A stretch of 64,000 bases of DNA, taken from Lampris incognitus. Lineage: Eukaryota > Chordata > Actinopteri > Lampriformes > Lampridae. The DNA is taken from assembly GCF_029633865.1 (NCBI RefSeq), contig NC_079213.1, positions 95,543,066-95,607,065 of the forward strand, given 5' to 3'. Below the pieces are notes generated by a model. The model made no database searches and was not told where the DNA came from. It saw only the letters and a list, made by a program, of their open reading frames with translations. This document shows positions 1-11,500 of the stretch, piece by piece. A program made the translations under genes and the position numbers. Every line of letters starts with the position of its first letter. Position 1 is the first letter of the stretch.

Positions 1-3000
1 CCCCGAGGAGAGTCCAAGGCTAGACCTGTTGGTTTTGCGAGCAAGTCCCTCAGTGCCTCACAGCGGAAGTATCCAGCTCATAGACTGGAGTTCATGGCGC
101 TGAAGTGGAGTGTTTGTGAAAAGTTCAGCCACTGGCTGAAGGGTCAAAGCTTCACCGTTTGGACAGATAATAATCCGCTGACTTATCTCCTAACGAAGCC
201 GAAGCTTGACGCGTGTGAGATCCGCTGGGTGTCTAAGTTGGCATCTTACACCTTCGATCTCAAACACCTGCCAGGGAAGAAAAACGTGGTGGCGGATGCG
301 TTGAGTCGCGCCCCTTTTTCCAAGCCCGTCAGTCAGAGGCTACTTAGGGAGCCCTACCCGGCCCTTGTTCAGGAAGCCGACGGGGTTGAGGGGGACTCTG
401 TGCAGGATGTTTTCAGACTCAGTTGCCAGTCCCAAACAGTGAGTAGTGCGTGATCTGGGTTTGCTTGTGATGCAGCTGAGGTCAAGGCTTTTTGTCAAGC
501 CAAATGTGACTGGCCTGATGCATCAGTATTCACAGCACTCAGTTTGGTCCAGCACGTTCAGCATCTGTCGGGTGGTCAGGATACACTGCCAATGTTATCC
601 ACCGAGGAGCTCAGGTTGAGTCAGGAGCAGGACCCCTGCATCTCCAAGGTGTTGCCCTTTGTCGCTGTTCGGAAGCGGCCATCGAGACGTGAGAGGCATG
701 GTGCTGACCAGAAGGTCCTCAGGCTGTTGAAACAGTGGGAGAAGTTGGAAGTCAATGATGGTGTCTTGTACAGGGTGACAAAGGACCCAGTGTCCAAGCA
801 GAGGAGGTCTCAGTATGTTTTACCTCTGAGTCTGAAAGACAAGGCACTGTCTGGCATCCACGATCACGTTGGTCATCAGGGCCAGGACCGTACTCTCTCT
901 CTTGCAAGGCAGCGTTTTTATTGGCCTGACATGGAGAGGGATATCAGAGCATATGTCAGATGCTGTCAGAGATGTGTGGTTGGGAAGACCCCAGAGCCAG
1001 CTGCTTGCGCGCCCCTGGAGAGCATTAAAACCTCCGCACCGATGCAGCTTGTGTGTATGGATTTCTGGTCCGCTGAGGACAGTAAGCAGCGGTCGGTCGA
1101 TATCCTAGTGGTTACTGACCACTTCACTAAGCTTGCTCACGCGTTCCCCTGCCGCAATCAGACAGCGAAGCAGGTCGCCAAGAAACTCTGGGATCATGTA
1201 TTCTGTGTTTACAGGTTTCCGGAGAGAATACATTCTGACCAGGGCACAAACTTTGAGAGCAACCTGATTGCAGAGCTTCTCAGGTTGGCGGGTGTAGTGA
1301 AGTCCCACACGACGGCCTACCATCCTATGGGTAATGGCGGGACAGAGCGGTTTAATCGCACGATGGGGAATATGCTCCGTTCCCTTCCGCTTCAGCAGAA
1401 GCAACAGTGGCCTCAGCAGATCCATTCTCTCACGCTCGCGTACAATGCCACTGTTCACGAGACCACGGGTTACACGCCTTTCTTCCTGATGTATGGGCGT
1501 GTCCCAAGACTGCCGGTGGATGTTATGTTCAGGCAGGTTTTGCATGACCCTCACGTTGTTGACTATGACTCTTATGCTCAGTCTCTGCTTTCCTGTCTAA
1601 GGAGTGCAATGGAGATCGCTCAGAAGCACTCCACGGCTGAGCAGCAGCATCAGGCGCGACAGTACAACAGACACGCCAAGGGCACTGTCCTGTCTGTCAG
1701 GGATTGTGTTTTGGTTGCGAACCAGAGTGAGCGAGGGAAGAGAAAGTTGGCTGACAAATGGGAGAACGGAGTGTACACGGTTGTCGGTGTCAGCCCCAAT
1801 ATCCACGTCTACAAGATTCAGGATGCAGAGGGGCACACCAGGGTGGTGCACAGGAACCGTTTGTTGGACGTCAACTTCTTGCCCCTTCCTGAGTTAGATC
1901 AGGGTGAGGAGTCCAGTACAACCAGTCAGTTGCTTGACTGCGCAGAGTCCGATGAGGAGGACAGTGCAGATGGCCTGACGGTCTCAGGGGATGCAGTGGG
2001 GCTAGCAGTCTCATCACTTGGAGACTCGCCTAGATCTGAGTGGGCAGAAGCGGAAGAGTTCATTCTGTCTAGTCTGGTAGTCAGTCCTGTGGGGGCCACT
2101 GCTCAGTCTCCACCCAACACACACGCACCACACAACACACATGCACCACACATAGAGGCATCACACTCACTCGATGTAGGTGTTTTATCTCACACTGATT
2201 CACACTGATCAACCTCATTATTTTCTGGACCTCGTAACCGAGGTAGCTCCTAAGTTGACTGGAGGACCAGGTCCTTCTTTTCACTTGTGCCAGTAGTCAG
2301 TGATGGGCTTTTCCTTTCCTCTTTCTCTTTTTATCCTGCTGTCAGGATGTTGGTGAATTTCAGGAGGGGTGAATGTAACCAGGTTAAAATTAATGTTTTT
2401 ATTTTATTTTGTTTGAGTATGAAATATCACCAAATCCTGTCTGTGTGCTGTTATTTGTGTTTACTACATTTTATTTTATGTCATTATTTACTTTTATGTA
2501 TGTTCTATAACGACCGTCATATACTTGTACTGTCGCTTTAAGAGAGAGGTCTTGTGGGTACACGGAAGAGGGAACGCGGGAGAGGCCATTTTTGTTTTGT
2601 GGGGGGAGTCTCAAGCAGCGATCGAGCCGAGCCACGCGTGTTTCTTACCGTAGCACAGTTTTACTGGTTGAGGAGAACATAACCTTGAGTATCCCTGTAA
2701 GAAGATACTGCAAGCTGTGGGATAAAATACTTGTTTATCCTTTCTTACATCGGAGTCCCGTGGACGGTTTCTCCTTCTAACGCACACGAGTGAAGTCCAG
2801 GCAGTGGTTGAGCTTCGACCCCCACGTCCGTAAGAAACACCGCTCCAGCTGGAGGACTGGACGTTTGTCGAAGGGTTTGAAACCAAAATAAATGGCAAGG
2901 TGGGCCAAATAGAGTCCTGTGTGTCCTGTCCCCCCTCCTTCCTTGATCATGATGATGATGATGATGATGAGAGACTGAGGGCCCCCCACAACACCTGGGG

Positions 3001-3098
3001 CCCCACCCAAAATAGAACACAACGCAGAGCTAATGATGAGAGTGACGGGCGTGCAGCAGGCTGACCAGCATAGAACAGCATAGAACTGCCCTGTTACA
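1..3098 (+). mobile_element. Ty3/Gypsy LTR retrotransposon, 3' part (copy 1)
   Basis: This is the 3' part of a Ty3/Gypsy (Metaviridae-type) retrotransposon, cut by the window edge. RNase H-like sequence lies at about 0.1-0.3 kb, followed by an integrase with an N-terminal zinc-binding region and a catalytic core at about 0.8-1.5 kb, then a C-terminal tail and a 3' LTR. It is nearly the same, base for base, as the matching part of the copy at 33-39 kb, with only scattered differences, so it is young. It is a broken copy with a few breaks. The clade within Ty3/Gypsy was not assigned. Confidence 0.93.
2374..3098 (+). repeat. 3' LTR of Gypsy copy 1
   Basis: This long terminal repeat of about 725 bp starts TGTAACC and ends GTTACA, following a purine-rich stretch ending AGGAGGGGTGAA that fits a polypurine tract. 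It matches the LTR at 38715-39437 almost throughout. It carries a short (GAT)n run near 2949-2970. AATAAA near 2887 could serve as its polyadenylation signal. Confidence 0.85.
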
Positions 3099-3754
3099 AT
3101 CGCCCCTTCTTGTCACACATTATTTGCAAATGTGAGGTAGTATTGTGCAAGCGGACATCCTGGTTGGCCCTTGCTTCCTCCTCCCCTTATGGCATAACGA
3201 AAAGAAGAAGAAAAAACTGAATTTCTGAACATGCAAAACAAATAAACATCATAAAACCTGTCAAAAAGCTTCTTCTCCACGCCTTCACATACACATTTTT
3301 TTATTTACAGCTCACTAAAGCAAGCCCTCCGCTGGAGGGCGTTGCTGGGAAGAGGGAGATCTGGAGTGGCCTACTTAGCTTGCTGCCACCGCGACCCGAC
3401 CCCAGAAGAGGCTGAAGATGAGATGAGATGAGATGAGACTAAAGCAAATAATCTGACCTTCTTCTCACACCATGTGCTCCTGTAATCATGTTGCAGAAAA
3501 CCAAGTCCCACCTTCACATGATGCTTGATGGTGATTCCCACACCTTATGGGGCTGTCCTATGATACTTTTTTGACCATTTGGTTTGGTGGCAATCATTTC
3601 AAGAAACATGTACTGGACATGGGGTCCACTTGAACGACTGGGATTTCACCCCTACCTAAAACGACAATCGGCGGTCAAAATAATCAAATCAAAATTTTAA
3701 ACTCTATATTCTGTCACGATAAATACCCAAATTGAGATATTAATGCATTGCATA
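3099..3754. other. Intergenic stretch, no gene seen
   Basis: No coding exon is supported. Apart from the LINE tail at 3327-3440, this is AT-rich unique-looking sequence between the Gypsy LTR and the Tc1 foldback. Confidence 0.6.
3327..3440 (+). mobile_element. Non-LTR retrotransposon 3' tail
   Basis: This is the 3' end of a LINE reading frame, with residues like LEGVAGKREIWSGL and LLPPRPDP, followed by a (GATGA)n tail at about 3416-3436. The same coding end and a GATGA-type tail occur at 60319-60417, so both belong to one LINE family. Only the extreme 3' end is present, which is typical of 5' truncation during insertion. Confidence 0.7.
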
Positions 3755-4951
3755 CACTACCGTTCAAAAGTTTGGGATCACCCAAACAATTTCGTGTTTT
3801 CCATGAAAAGTCACACTTATTCACCACCATATGTTGTGAAATGAATAGAAAATAGAGTCAAGACATTGACAAGGTTAGAAATAATGATTTGTATTTGAAA
3901 TAAGATTTTTTTTACATCAAACTTTGCTTTCGTCAAAGAATCCTCCATTTGCAGCAATTACAGCATTGCAGACCTTTGGCATTCTAGCTGTTAATTTGTT
4001 GAGGTAATCTGGAGAAATTGCACCCCACGCTTCCAGAAGCAGCTCCCACAAGTTGGATTGGTTGGATGGGCACTTCTTTGAGCAGATTGAGTTTCTGGAG
4101 CATCACATTTGTGGGGTCAATTAAACGCTCAAAATGGCCAGAAAAAGAGAACTTTCATCTGAAACTCGACAGTCTATTCTTGTTCTTAGAAATGAAGGCT
4201 ATTCCATGCGAGAAATTGCTAAGAAATTGAAGATTTCCTACACCGGTGTGTACTACTCCCTTCAGAGGACAGCACAAACAGGCTCTAACAGGTACTATTT
4301 AATGAAGATGCCAGTTGGGGACCTGTGAGGCGTCTGTTTCTCAAACTAGAGACTCTAACGTACTTATCTTCTTGCTCAGTTGTGCAACGCGGCCTCCCAC
4401 TTCTTTTTCTACTCTGGTTAGAGCCTGTTTGTGCTGTCCTCTGAAGGGAGTAGTACACACCGGTGTAGGAAATCTTCAATTTCTTAGCAATTTCTTGCAT
4501 GGAATAGCCTTCATTTCTAAGAACAAGAATAGACTGTCGAGTTTCAGATGAAAGTTCTCTTTTTCTGGCCATTTTGAGCGTTTAATTGACCCCACAAATG
4601 TGATGCTCCAGAAACTCAATCTGCTCAAAGAAGTGCCCATCCAACCAATCCAACTTGTGGGAGCTGCTTCTGGAAGCGTGGGGTGCAATTTCTCCAGATT
4701 ACCTCAACAAATTAACAGCTAGAATGCCAAAGGTCTGCAATGCTGTAATTGCTGCAAATGGAGGATTCTTTGACGAAAGCAAAGTTTGATGTAAAAAAAA
4801 TCTTATTTCAAATAAAAATCATTATTTCTAACCTTGTCAATGTCTTGACTCTATTTTCTATTCATTTCACAACATATGGTGGTGAATAAGTGTGACTTTT
4901 CATGGAAAACACAAAATTGTTTGGGTGATCCCAAACTTTTGAACGGTAGTG
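3755..4951. mobile_element. Tc1-like transposon foldback (inverted duplication)
   Basis: Both ends carry the same Tc1-type terminal sequence (CACTACCGTTCAAAAGTTTG), with TA at 3753-3754 and 4952-4953 as target duplication. The element is a giant palindrome. The left arm (about 3755-4290) is mirrored by the right arm (about 4415-4951), with a loop of about 125 bp. Each arm encodes the start of a Tc1 transposase, beginning MARKRELSSETRQS, with a helix-turn-helix region (GYSMREIAKKLKISYTGVYY). The right copy continues some 30 residues further, into the loop. The DDE catalytic domain is absent, so the element is non-autonomous. It resembles an inverted repeat of the 5' half of one Tc1 element. 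Confidence 0.92.
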
Positions 4952-5116
4952 TATGTTAGTATGACTGTTAAGAAATGACTGACACCAAAATTAACATTTT
5001 AACTTTAATACTATTTTTCAAACAATTTAAAATGGCTGCTGTCCAACGCCTGTAAATACTGCAATGCCTCGGTGGTAGTCATGGCGCGTCTGAAACGGCG
5101 GCTGTACCCAGACACT

Positions 5117-5240
5117 CCATTATCCAAGCTGCTTATCCCAATTGGGGTCGCGGGGTGCTGGAGCCTATCCCAGCAGTCACTGGGCGGCAGGCGGGGAGAC
5201 ACCCTGGACAGGCCGCCAGTCCATCACAGGGCCCTGTATG
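5117..5240 (-). repeat. SINE-like family B, 3' fragment
   Basis: This is the 3' portion of the tRNA-headed dispersed repeat seen in full at 21809-22244, lying in reverse orientation. It reads from the 'ccattatccaagc' end through 'ggcaggcggggagacaccctgg'. The tRNA-like head is missing. Confidence 0.75.
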
Positions 5241-6609
5241 TATATGTGTCTATGAAAGGCAGCGTTGGAGGTGTGGCGCCACCCAACAGCTCTGAGGTAA
5301 GTGTTTGTTACCTCCAGTGGCAGGCCTCTTGTTACCTCTTCAGAGTTTTCTGGGCCTCCTTCAGTAAAGTGTCAAAGTCTAGCTTGTGAAACTTGTTCTT
5401 TGCAGACAACGACTCATACTCTCTATTAGAATCTGAGGGGACACCATAATAACACCAAAATAGTAGAGAGAAGATTTTGGGATAGGAGTTATTTCAGTCA
5501 CAAGAATAAGGGTTGAATTTACACTAATTTGGGAAGCAATGGTAAAAAAAAAGTCATGAAGAAGGAGAAAATACAGACAAAGAAGAGGCATAGTTGGTTA
5601 AGTAGTCCACATTGTGAGGATTAGCATGGGACATTGGAAAATTTACGGAAAACGAGCAGATGTACCCAGACATGTTGGCAATAATCAAAAATCAAGTTTA
5701 GACTATTACTCTGCACTGGAGAATGCTAGTGTGTTTCTAGGACAGAGCAATGAACTTCATGAAGGAAATGACCCACGTCATAAATAATGACATGATGTGC
5801 AAATTACGCGCGGTCATTTTGACTGCTCAGTCGTTTTAGGTCGATCTTATCGTAACATTTTTGTGTGCAATTGATCTAAAACTAATTTTAATGCAAAATA
5901 TATGCAATTTTAGGAGCATTCAGGGAGCGGCATGTCTATCTTTTTTTTTCCACAAAGTTATTAAACTTTGAAAATCCAAAATGGTCAAAAATTACCACCT
6001 GCATGAGGGCAGCGCTGTGCAGTAGAGGATACCTCAATGTCAACATGATACCATCAAAAATGAAGCTTTACCATGGCTGCTGTCATTCTCAGAGAAGATA
6101 TTAAAACGTCAAATTATGGACTAGTATTTAGAAATCCAATACGCAAATCTCCAGAGAATACCAAATAGTCAATAATGCTAGCTGGTTGTGCAATATGGAT
6201 GTGGAAGTAAAAATTATACTTAATGCTGGACTGAATCAGAGACATTACTACTCGCTGATGTGCTATAAACAGCTCCAGACTCTTGTTTTAGCATCAGACG
6301 TGGTTTGCAACCCAGTCTCTTGGCAGAAAAAAAAAAAAGCTCAAATAAAATTCAATGATGTCATGTCCCCTTCAGACAATCCTCCTCGATATTGAACAGA
6401 TTACACAGCAGCTCCAGATGATCCAAGTGGAAAAGTTCCTGAAAAACTATAGATAAAGCTTAGGAATGTCTCGGACGGCTTTGGTTTGTGAAATAAATCT
6501 TAACAATGGCCATAACAGGTTTGCTATATGCAGGAGGCTCCACAATCAGGGAGTCAGTGGTCCCAACGAGGGGGAGAAAGTCAAAGGACAAAACAACCAT
6601 TCAAGATGT
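5241..6609. other. Intergenic, no gene or clear repeat seen
   Basis: This is AT-rich sequence downstream (3') of the rfesd-like gene. It probably includes that gene's 3' UTR at its right end. Short open frames here have no recognisable domain. No terminal repeats or transposon coding sequence were recognised. Confidence 0.5.
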
Positions 6610-8153
6610 TCACCTCTTCTGGTCTGCAGGAAAAGGCTGTAAGGAGAGAGGACCTGCGTGCTTCACATACACACTACCGTCCTCCAGCTTGACTTCATAG
6701 ATTTGTTGCTAAAACAGACAAACACATAAAACAAAAGACATGAGACACATGGGGCAACAGTAGAGAAACACAACACCTGATTCCAGCTGTAATCAGGAAG
6801 ACCTTAGCATGTATGCAGCACATTAAGGTGTCAAAGCCCTCTTTTCTGAGGGCACGGCTTTTTACTGTAAAGATATGATTACAGTATTACTTTCATATTA
6901 AACTGTGATGACAACCATGTTGAGCACTGCACGGAAACATTTTAAGCATCTCTGATTTCAGTCTCTTATACCTTTTTTTGAGCGCAAATGTTATATAAAA
7001 CTGAGTAATCAAAGCAGGGAAAATATGTTTATGTGAAAGTTTATGGGAAACTCCTGGGGAATCTCCAGTTTGGATTGCTTTCAAAGTTTACAACATGAAA
7101 CGTTGAACCATGTATGTTCATTGATAAGTTTAACTGAACAGGTTAAGAAGCTGATTCTTCACTCTTGATCATACTAGATAGATATTACAGAGACAGGACG
7201 AAGATTATAGAGGAACAGTGATTGATGAGATTTTAATTCTCATGCCTTGCCAAACAGCTGAAACTGGACCTGTGTCAAACGGAAAAGGATTTGTGTGCAC
7301 AACTCATAATGTATACAGGTCAGCTCCCATATGCATCAATGACAGGAGGGCCTAAATCTTCACCAGACGCACATGGTTACAGAGGCTCAAAATGAGCATG
7401 TTTTGTTTGCTTAACATTACGCATGTCACTTTACACTTTGCGAGGCTAGCCTATGCAATTTACTGCTGTATCCTAAAACAATGTGATTAGGTAACTGCAG
7501 CAGGCCATAATATGATATAGGCAGGGACATAACACATGAGCCAAGTGACTATATCATCACCACAAACATTTTAACAGAGCAGGGCATGAACAAATTTCAG
7601 GTGGCAAAGGTGGGATTCAACATCTCTGTGATGCTAATGCCAAATTCATGTTAGCTTGCTTGTTTTAACTTGTCCTCTCATCTGCAAAGAGAAAGAAATA
7701 CTAACCGCACACATGGATTATGCTGTCAAAGACAACACGTGACTAGCTAATTCTTAAACCAATAATGTATAGACGTAGTTGCATTATGGGGGATATATAG
7801 TGTCATTTGGGTGTTTATTTTGTAGTGTCAAATTTCGTATCCCCAAAAGAAAATATATCCCATGTATCCGTGGCATCACCAGGGTTATTATTGTGTAGAT
7901 TATTTTCATCATTTTATATACTAATTTAGGATTATCAACATGGTTTATAAACAAAGCAGCATTTCAGATATACTCGATATGGAAACATATTCTTTTGGGG
8001 ATACAACATTTGGCAGGACAGGTAACTTGGCCTGACCTGAAGACCGGTTCCTGACAGCCCTGTTCTCAGATTAAAGTCATAGTCGTGCCAGGGACAGAAG
8101 ACCTGCAGGACGCCGTCAGCCTCCTCGATGTCTCCATCACACAAAGGGCCACC

Positions 8154-8202
<49 letters not shown>

Positions 8203-8761
8203 AAATACACATTCAATAACATTTTAAATATCTGATGAGCTAAAACGGAAGGTGTCTTGTTTTGGGATGTAGCCTGTGACCGGCGTTACTTTCAACAGAT
8301 ATAGAGGCGTAGCAATATGACAGCAGGGGGCATAAAGCGGCTCTATTTTTCGTTTAACGCTGCATTTATTTAACCACGACCAACAAATAGATGATATTTT
8401 AGTATTTATGTGTCACCTACAGTAGCATCACAGATCCAAAACACGATATCACGATATCAAACATTTTTGTTGTTGTTTTGTATTTGTACATATCAGTGTG
8501 AGGTGCTTTATTCCTCCTCCATAGACAGCTGAAGGGTTAATCAAAGCGAGAATACAGCGATCAGGCTTTACCGGCGTGAGAACAACGGGCGTCCATCGCA
8601 AAGAATTCGCCTTTAACGTGGAAGAGGCAAACGTCCGCACGGCGGCCGAGGGAGGAGTACAGCAGCCGGCACGGCCGCTGGGCTAGCTCCGAGGCCGGGC
8701 CCAGGAGTCTCCACGACTCGCTCCCCGGATTTCCCTCTTCGCTCCAGGAGTCAGAAGCCAT
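6610..8761 (-). CDS. rfesd: Rieske 2Fe-2S domain-containing protein, RFESD-like
   Basis: This is a small soluble-looking Rieske iron-sulfur protein, predicted at 134 aa. Three exons are read on the minus strand: 8572-8761, 8037-8152 and 6610-6708. The junctions keep frame with GT donors and AG acceptors. The cluster-binding motif is split across the first intron: C60-S-H62 ends exon 1, and C83-P-W-H86 lies in exon 2 with 20 residues between. That spacing and the GGPL...GDIEE context match vertebrate RFESD. The start at 8761 opens the frame in a CpG-rich 5' region. There is no signal peptide or membrane segment, so it is probably cytosolic. Its reaction is not established; the family resembles Rieske ferredoxins that pass electrons. 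The C-terminus is shorter than in human RFESD. A missed small exon between exons 2 and 3 is possible, though exon 3 joins in phase. Confidence 0.85.
8156..8200. repeat. (AC)n microsatellite at the rfesd exon 2 acceptor
   Basis: On the gene's strand this is about 22 TG units followed directly by the acceptor TTAG of exon 2, with no separate pyrimidine tract between them. Confidence 0.95.
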
Positions 8762-9000
8762 GAAAAGGATCGAAATAAATCGAGTGTCCGTCGGCGCTGC
8801 TTATTGCGGGGCTCTTTTTTCGCCAAGGGTGAACGGACCCGGCCATTTGTTGTTGGGTACGAATATCTCCTCCGAGCCGCGCCGCCCGGGCGGTCTCACC
8901 GCGTAGCCCGTTGGTGTGAACGGAGCCTACGTGGAGGAGCGCTGTAGCCTGCATGCCCCCGAACGCACCATAGCCTCGTCGCTCCCTCCTCTCCAGCCTT
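8560..9000 (-). promoter_or_regulatory. CpG-rich 5' region of the rfesd-like gene
   Basis: GC and CpG content rises sharply over rfesd exon 1 and about 240 bp upstream of its start codon, then drops to AT-rich sequence. This fits a CpG-island promoter. No TATA box was seen, and the start of transcription cannot be fixed. Confidence 0.5.
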
Positions 9001-10775
9001 GGTTTTCCTGCTTTATACCGTACTTTTTGTGAATTGGAAGTTGATATGAACGCCACAAGGGCTATTGTGAGTTCATAGTTTGTTTTTTTGTAAACAGTGA
9101 ATGCATTCAAGAGATACGATACATCATACACGAGCATTACTCAGAACTCAAGGTGTATTTTTTATTCTTGGGATTGGCATTCAAACGAAAAATAATTTCC
9201 CTATAAATCTAAATTTCCACATTAAACTCAACCACAAGCCAAAATAAACCCAGGCTGTTAAATGTAGCCCATCATAAATTCAAACGTATCATTATGACTG
9301 CATGGGGCCCATTGATTCAGCCCTATGAGCAGGAACAGATCAAATAGGTCTGGTTTCAGACAATGCAAGTTACTGCTGCCTAACATTTTATATTCTTTTT
9401 TGGTGGCCCTCTCAATTTATAACGGTGAAGTACCGCTCTTTAAAACAACAACAACAGCAAATAGAAAACAGAAGATTGGATTTTTTTTCTTTCTTTCTTT
9501 TGTTGCCAGATGTGTGGTTACGATGTGGACCATTGTTTTAATATAATGAGCAAAAATTTCAAACCCATTTCTCACTTATCAATTATGAAGTCCATTATTG
9601 TCCGTAGATGGCAGACATGATGAAATGCGGTCTGGTCTGCACAGGCCTTTGGCAGTGAGATGTGTTGAGGTTGAATTTTCCACATTTACTTCCTTAACAT
9701 TATTACTAATCACCAGTGGACCCTGCGTTTCTTATTACCTGAAACAAGATTTAAGCCGTCACTCCAGTCGTAAATCACAGTATAACGTTGTAACTCACTG
9801 CAAAAAAAAAAAACTAGCTCAAAGAGGAAATCTGCAGAGAGCTAAGCTTTTTCAAACCTTCCTGAAGGAATAATATGGCACCTATGCAGTAATTGGATCT
9901 TCAAAAAGACAGAACCTCATCAGAAGATTAGAGATCCAGCTTGGAGCGTTTGTAGAGTATCTGTGGATAAGTAAGCCACCTCTCTACAATGAACAGAGGT
10001 AAACAAAGTCTATTAATCACCAATACACAAGGTGGATTTCTCCAGCGGCAATGAGGCTGGGTATTTAAATGCAAACCACAATTTGCCCACCTTGCCAAAT
10101 TAACGTGTTTCTTTTAATACTGTGTTCCTTCACGTTTTATTCACGTTGACTCCATCTCAGTATCATGCCAATAGTCCTCATGGTGCTGGCAGTATAGTCT
10201 ATAAGTTACGTGACTTACTGTCTAGACTGCAGCGCTGCATAACAGAGGCCTCTTGTTCAGATCCCAACGTTGAAAAACTGACTCATGTGTATGTTTGCTG
10301 CATGAGCACATAGGAAAGCCATACTGCTGTGAATACATGCTGTGACCAAGGGGAGAGAATGCTAGATCACCTGTCAATATTTTGTTTCACTAGACCCTGG
10401 CAATCCATTAAGGAAAAGGGAAAGTGGAGATTTGGGAAACATGAGACAGTGTCCATGATCAGGCTCTGTGCTAATCGGCTAAGCAGACTGACACAGCGTC
10501 CATCTGTATGACTGACATGTGCTCCCATATCTATGACTGGTGAAGGAGGACTTAAGTAAATATATGCGATCTGATGGAAATTTAAAGGGGTATGTCAATA
10601 GCAGGCCTCTACATGCCTGACAAACCTTGAATACTAAAGTTCAGGACAAGTCTTTTAACCATATATATACCCTATAGCACTCTGGTTGTTTTTTTATTTT
10701 ATTTTATTTTATTGTCTTCTCCCCAGTGACTGGCCTTTGGGAAAATTCATTATTACCATTTTGACATGTGTCCCC
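9001..10775. other. Intergenic, no gene seen
   Basis: This is unique-looking AT-rich sequence. Short frames here show no domain, splice pattern or repeat relation that I can support. Confidence 0.5.
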
Positions 10776-11195
10776 CCCCTTTTTTTCTCTGAATTGTACT
10801 TGGCCAATTACCCCACTCTTCCCGAGCCATCCCCGTCACTGCGTTACCCCCTCTGTCAACCCGGGGAAGGCTGAAGACTACCACATGCCTCCTCCGATAC
10901 ATGTGGAGTCGCCAGCCGCTTCTTTTCACCTGAAAGTGAGGAGTTTCGCCAGGGGGACGTAGCGCATGGGGGAATCACGCTATTCCCCCTCCCCCTCCGC
11001 ACAGGCACCCCAATCAACCAGAGGAGGCGCTAGTTCAGCGACCAGAACACATACCCACATCCGGCTCCCCACCCGCAGATACGGCCAACTGTGTCTGAAG
11101 GGACACTTGACCAAGCCGGAGGTAACACGGGGATTCGAACCGGAGATCCTCGTGTTGGTAGGCAACGGAATAGACCGCCAAGCCACCTGGATGCC
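10776..11195 (-). repeat. SINE-like family A, near full length
   Basis: This is a tRNA-headed dispersed repeat in reverse orientation. The head (right end) has a B-box-like GGTTCGAATCC and an A-box-like stretch. The body includes a conserved block around 'gtgaaaagaagcggctgg'. The left end is a T-rich tail. Related copies lie at 19573, 29116, 40842 and 56570. Confidence 0.8.
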
Positions 11196-11500
11196 CCTTG
11201 TGTCATGTTTTCACAGGTAACAGGCATGGGCACAAGTCCATGAATACTGGGATGGCATCCAGCGCTTTATCTGTACCCCTGTCCGTAGGGTTAGTGGTTG
11301 TGTCAGGAAGGGTATCTGATGTAACATTTTGCCAAATCAGCATGTGGATTGACAAGACCATACTGGATCGGTCGAGGCCCAGGTTAACAACAGCCGCCGT
11401 TGGTGCTGTGCTCTCACCACATGGTATTGATGGAAATAATAAAATCCGCTGTGGCGACCCCTGAAAAACAGGGGACAAGCCGAAAGAAGAAGAAGATCGT
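11196..11500 (+). mobile_element. Probable LINE 3' tail (RTE-like)
   Basis: The stretch ends with 'gtggcgacccctgaaaaacagggga', then 'caagccgaaagaagaagaag'. This kind of 3' end with an AAG-type tail is common at LINE insertions in fish and amphibians. No open reading frame is left. Assignment to RTE is by memory of that tail and is tentative. Confidence 0.5.

Noticed and set aside
1105-1554. Minus-strand 149-codon frame, also at 37141-37590
   Set aside because: It is the antisense shadow of the Gypsy integrase region and recurs only because the element is repeated.
2945-2975. CRISPR-like or satellite array at the GAT repeats
   Set aside because: It is a short trinucleotide microsatellite inside the LTR, present in both LTR copies; there are no spacers.
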